A DNA stretch of 19,864 bases from positions 1 to 19,864 of the forward strand of contig CAZIOQ010000013.1 in assembly GCA_964540975.1 (NCBI GenBank), given 5' to 3'. Positions 18,148 to 19,864 of the stretch are shown here, in pieces. The notes under the pieces were generated by a model. That model ran no database searches, was not told where the DNA came from, and saw only the letters and a list, made by a program, of their open reading frames with translations. Positions within the stretch are counted from its first letter, which is position 1, and each line of letters starts with the position of its first letter. This stretch comes from CAZIOQ01 sp964540975. Lineage in GTDB: Bacteria; Patescibacteriota; Microgenomatia; UBA12405; UBA6130. The position numbers and the translations under genes were made by a program.

Positions 18148-18670
18148 TTATAATAAGTCCTATCGGCCCTAAACTTATTCTTTGGCGATAAAGATCTTCT
18201 GTCCAACCGCCTTTGTGGATAAACTTTTCTTCTAAGCTTTTAATTTGGCGTTCTAAAAGAAAATTAGCTTGGTTGATAAGGCAAATTGCAGCGTTAGCCG
18301 CGGTTTCGGGATGGTCTAAATAAGGCGGATAAGTTTTATAGGATCGATTGTTCTTATAGGCCAGCGCTCGAATTGCTTTTGCCTTTGGCGAGTCTTTTTG
18401 CCAAAGTTTAAAATTGCGCTGGCGCAAAAAATCTTCAAAGTCTTCTAAAAATTCTTGTAAAGAGGCATGGCTGACACCTAAAAGCTTTAACTCGGTTTTT
18501 TTTGAAGTTTTTTGTGCCGAGGCTTCGACAATATTTTGTTTTCCTAATCTGGCAGCTTGGATCATTTGATCATATGTCCGATAGGGACGGGATATATATA
18601 TCTTTGGCAAAACCGTAAAATCATAAATAATTTTTGTTATCTGATAAGATTCAAGAGCGCGATAGGTCAT
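18137..18670 (-). CDS. Four-helix-bundle suffix-domain protein
   Basis: 177 residues. Residues about 30-85 (YRTYDQMIQAARLGKQNIVE, then TELKLLGVSHASLQEFLEDF) have the pattern of four-helix-bundle proteins that carry a distinctive C-terminal suffix, and the end KFIHKGGWTEDLYRQRI fits that suffix (TIGR04258-like pattern, recalled rather than searched). It is related in fold to the S23-type proteins at 4927 and 6816 but belongs to a different branch. Its ATG is one base after the stop of the core-binding-domain gene, and its last 11 bases overlap the start of the giant gene, so all three are surely co-transcribed and probably co-translated. The product is predicted cytoplasmic. The role is unknown; the position suggests work with the cytoplasmic head of the giant protein or control of its expression, which is inference. 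Confidence 0.78.
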
Positions 18671-18671
18671 T

Positions 18672-19172
18672 TTATTGTTGAACTAGTTGATCTAACAAAT
18701 AACGTCTGACATCAGCAGTATAATTTTTAATTGTATTTTTGCTTATTCGTTGGTCTTTCAGCCAACTGCCAAATTTAGAGACCAAATCTTGAATTTTTTT
18801 CTCTGCTGTTTTAAAGACTGGCAAATTAGTTAAATTTTCTCCTGGATTTTGTTCTAACAAGCCATTGTTCTGACAGAATTGGCAGAAGATTCTTACGCTT
18901 GCTAATCTTCGGTTAATAGTAGATTTTGCGATATTATTGGCTAAAAGATAAGTTTTATATTCTTCAAGCAGTCGGGGAGTGAGGAATTTTATTTTTTCTT
19001 CCAAATTTTCCAAAATTGATTTTGTTGCTAAAGAAATTTTGTTTTCAGCCGCAAGTTTGAATGTCAACCAAGAAAAAAGATGGCGGATGTCTACCAGATA
19101 ATTTTTTACGGTGATTTCATTGACATCTTTTGAGGTTTTAAGATATGTTTTAAAAGTAGTGAGCAGGTTCAT
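18672..19172 (-). CDS. Recombinase core-binding (SAM-like) domain protein without catalytic domain
   Basis: 166 residues. Residues 1-115 resemble the N-terminal core-binding domain of tyrosine recombinases (FKTYLKTSKDVNEITVKNYL, then LEEYKTYLLANNIAKSTINR and RLASVRIFCQFCQNNGLLEQ, NP). Residues about 133-166 begin a second copy (FGSWLKDQRISKNTIKNYTA, DVRRYLLDQL) and the protein ends there. The catalytic domain with its Arg-His-Arg-Tyr residues is absent, so it cannot act as a recombinase; it may bind DNA or protein only. It is 36 bases after the small membrane-protein gene and one base before the next gene. The N-terminus of the giant protein has a similar motif, so the domain recurs in this operon and may be a structural module rather than an integrase relic. 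Confidence 0.72.
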   Translation of the reverse strand: MNLLTTFKTYLKTSKDVNEITVKNYLVDIRHLFSWLTFKLAAENKISLATKSILENLEEKIKFLTPRLLEEYKTYLLANNIAKSTINRRLASVRIFCQFCQNNGLLEQNPGENLTNLPVFKTAEKKIQDLVSKFGSWLKDQRISKNTIKNYTADVRRYLLDQLVQQ

Positions 19173-19208
19173 TTTTCGGTTTAAACCAATTATTTGGCCA
19201 AGATAGAA

Positions 19209-19373
19209 TTAAAATAGCCAAACAAAACTGGCGAGCAAAATTAACAAAGGGGTTAACCCCTCAGTGATTTGAATTAATTTTTCTTTTCTTTTGGTTTCTC
19301 TTAGTCGCCGTTGTTTAATGAGCGAAAAAGGAATTTTGTGTTTTTTAGGTATAAAATTATACGAATTATACAT
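19209..19373 (-). CDS. Small single-pass membrane protein, first gene of the giant-protein operon
   Basis: A 54-codon frame starting at ATG 19373. The N-terminal 32 residues are strongly basic (KKHKIPFSLIKQRRLRETKR) and the C-terminal 15 are hydrophobic (LTPLLILLASFVWLF), a tail-anchored topology with a cytoplasmic basic head. A good ribosome binding site, AAGAGG, lies 7 bases upstream, and a promoter with 17-base spacing lies before that, so it is likely translated. The next gene starts 36 bases after its stop. I recognise no family. The palindrome aggggttaacccct at 19248-19261 falls within its coding region. Confidence 0.6.
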   Translation of the reverse strand: MYNSYNFIPKKHKIPFSLIKQRRLRETKRKEKLIQITEGLTPLLILLASFVWLF

Positions 19374-19391
19374 AGTTATACCTCTTAATAA

Positions 19392-19420
19392 ACAATATAC
19401 TATTATAAAAAACTTGTCAA
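19392..19420 (-). promoter_or_regulatory. Promoter of the giant-protein operon
   Basis: On the minus strand, TTGACA (19415-19420, perfect -35) is followed after 17 bases by TATTGT (19392-19397). Transcription would start near 19385, just ahead of AAGAGG (19381-19386) and ATG 19373. A TATAAT also occurs within the spacer, but only 7 bases from the -35 box. It is the only strong promoter seen ahead of the four minus-strand genes down to 7246. Confidence 0.6.
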
Positions 19421-19678
19421 GAGGGAAAATTGATCACTTCTGACCTATTTAGACAGGGATGAAAAAAATCATTTTTTGGACCTTAAAAGAGGAGAAAATT
19501 CAATTTCACAAAAAATTTCACAGGTTTTGGGGCGAATTTTAAATATATCGAAAATTAAGATAGTAATATTAATAATATCAGAAAATATCAATGATTGCTC
19601 TAAAAATGCGGAGAAAATTTTCAGGCACTAGCGATTATTAGCCGCATAATTAACGAGTGAAATAGTCTGTGAAAATAG
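19421..19678. other. Intergenic region without a convincing gene
   Basis: AT-rich sequence. A 27-codon plus-strand frame (19459-19542, MKKIIFWTLKEEKIQFHKKF then HRFWGEF) exists but has no family pattern and no clear ribosome binding site. Nothing else was recognised. Confidence 0.5.
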
Positions 19679-19718
19679 TGGTAGCATTGGTCTACCAATT
19701 GTTATTGACTGGTAATAA
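19679..19718. repeat. Nested inverted repeats beside the right-hand element fragment
   Basis: TGGTAG (19679-19684) pairs with CTACCA (19692-19697). Overlapping it, ATTGGT (19686-19691) pairs with ACCAAT (19694-19699), so the two hairpins exclude each other. TTATT (19702-19706) and AATAA (19714-19718) form a third, weak one. They could be an attenuator, a recombination site or an element end. Confidence 0.5.
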
Positions 19719-19731
19719 AACCTCTCCGCCC

Positions 19732-19815
19732 ATGGAAGAGACGGCTTTACGATCGCTTTACGATCTCGCTTTACGATCCGGGGTCGTTTTAGCTTGACAA
19801 ACCGGTAATCAACCT
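19732..19815 (+). repeat. Tandem GCTTTACGATC and inverted copy of the element fragment at 3431-3469
   Basis: GCTTTACGATC occurs at 19744-19754, 19755-19765 and 19768-19778. From 19770 to 19807 the sequence matches the reverse complement of 3431-3469 with one single-base gap and one substitution. The matching frame carries GVVLA then a stop, where the left copy reads GVVLALQTG, so this copy too is disabled. The remaining bases to the right edge (19816-19864) show nothing recognisable. Confidence 0.7.
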
Positions 19816-19864
19816 TTTTGCTTGCTTCGTCTTTGCCTGTGGAAGGGAAAAATTTTTGGCTGGT

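Noticed and set aside
19248..19261. Perfect palindrome aggggttaacccct as an operator or terminator
   Set aside because: It lies within the coding region of the 54-residue protein, is not followed by a T-run on the coding strand, and may be chance.
19459..19542. 27-codon plus-strand frame
   Set aside because: Too short, without a clear ribosome binding site, family pattern or neighbour on the same strand.

Overview
The window looks like a chromosomal segment of a Candidate Phyla Radiation (Patescibacteria) bacterium, most like a Microgenomates-type lineage. The reasons are inferential: AT-rich DNA, a VirB4/TraC/PrgI secretion cluster of the kind common in that group, several four-helix-bundle (23S rRNA intervening-sequence type) genes set in TTTTCAATT-rich spacers, and a giant surface protein built of NVGIGTT repeats with a peptidase S74 domain. 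The standard code fits every gene. I see no rRNA, tRNA or CRISPR.

Layout. (1) Positions 1-3183, minus strand: a tightly packed operon encoding a PrgI-like membrane protein with an unusual C-terminal extension, a TraC/VirB4 N-domain-like protein, and a VirB4-type ATPase that runs off the left edge. (2) 3184-3550: remains of a decayed transposase-like gene. (3) 3615-4763, plus: a membrane-anchored TPR protein ending in a terminal module (WWIIN at the extreme C-terminus). (4) 4764-7245: a small island holding a truncated four-helix-bundle gene, an intact one, an Nramp-like transporter, and a second intact four-helix-bundle gene facing back. Low-complexity AT repeats separate them. (5) 7246-19373, minus: an apparent operon reading small membrane protein, recombinase core-binding-like protein, four-helix-bundle suffix protein, and a 3633-residue surface protein that fills more than half the window. 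(6) 19374-19864: a promoter, hairpins, an 11-bp tandem repeat, and a second fragment of the element seen near 3.43 kb, inverted relative to it.

How the parts relate. The giant protein is predicted to be a single-pass membrane protein with a short cytoplasmic head and a very long external fibre. Its fibre carries a predicted self-cleaving S74 chaperone domain unusually far from the C-terminus. The TPR protein and the giant protein end in the same C-terminal module and converge on the 4.7-7.2 kb island, so both probably belong to one surface system, with the secretion cluster next door.

The strongest unexplained signal is inside the giant gene. A 20-bp core (gtcccgatgccgacgttgcc on the plus strand) occurs 11 times unchanged and once with two changes between 10019 and 16350. 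All copies are in frame, their codons are the same, and they separate cassettes of unrelated sequence. Nine copies extend to an exact 24-mer containing a 5-bp inverted repeat. This suggests DNA-level cassette shuffling in a surface fibre.
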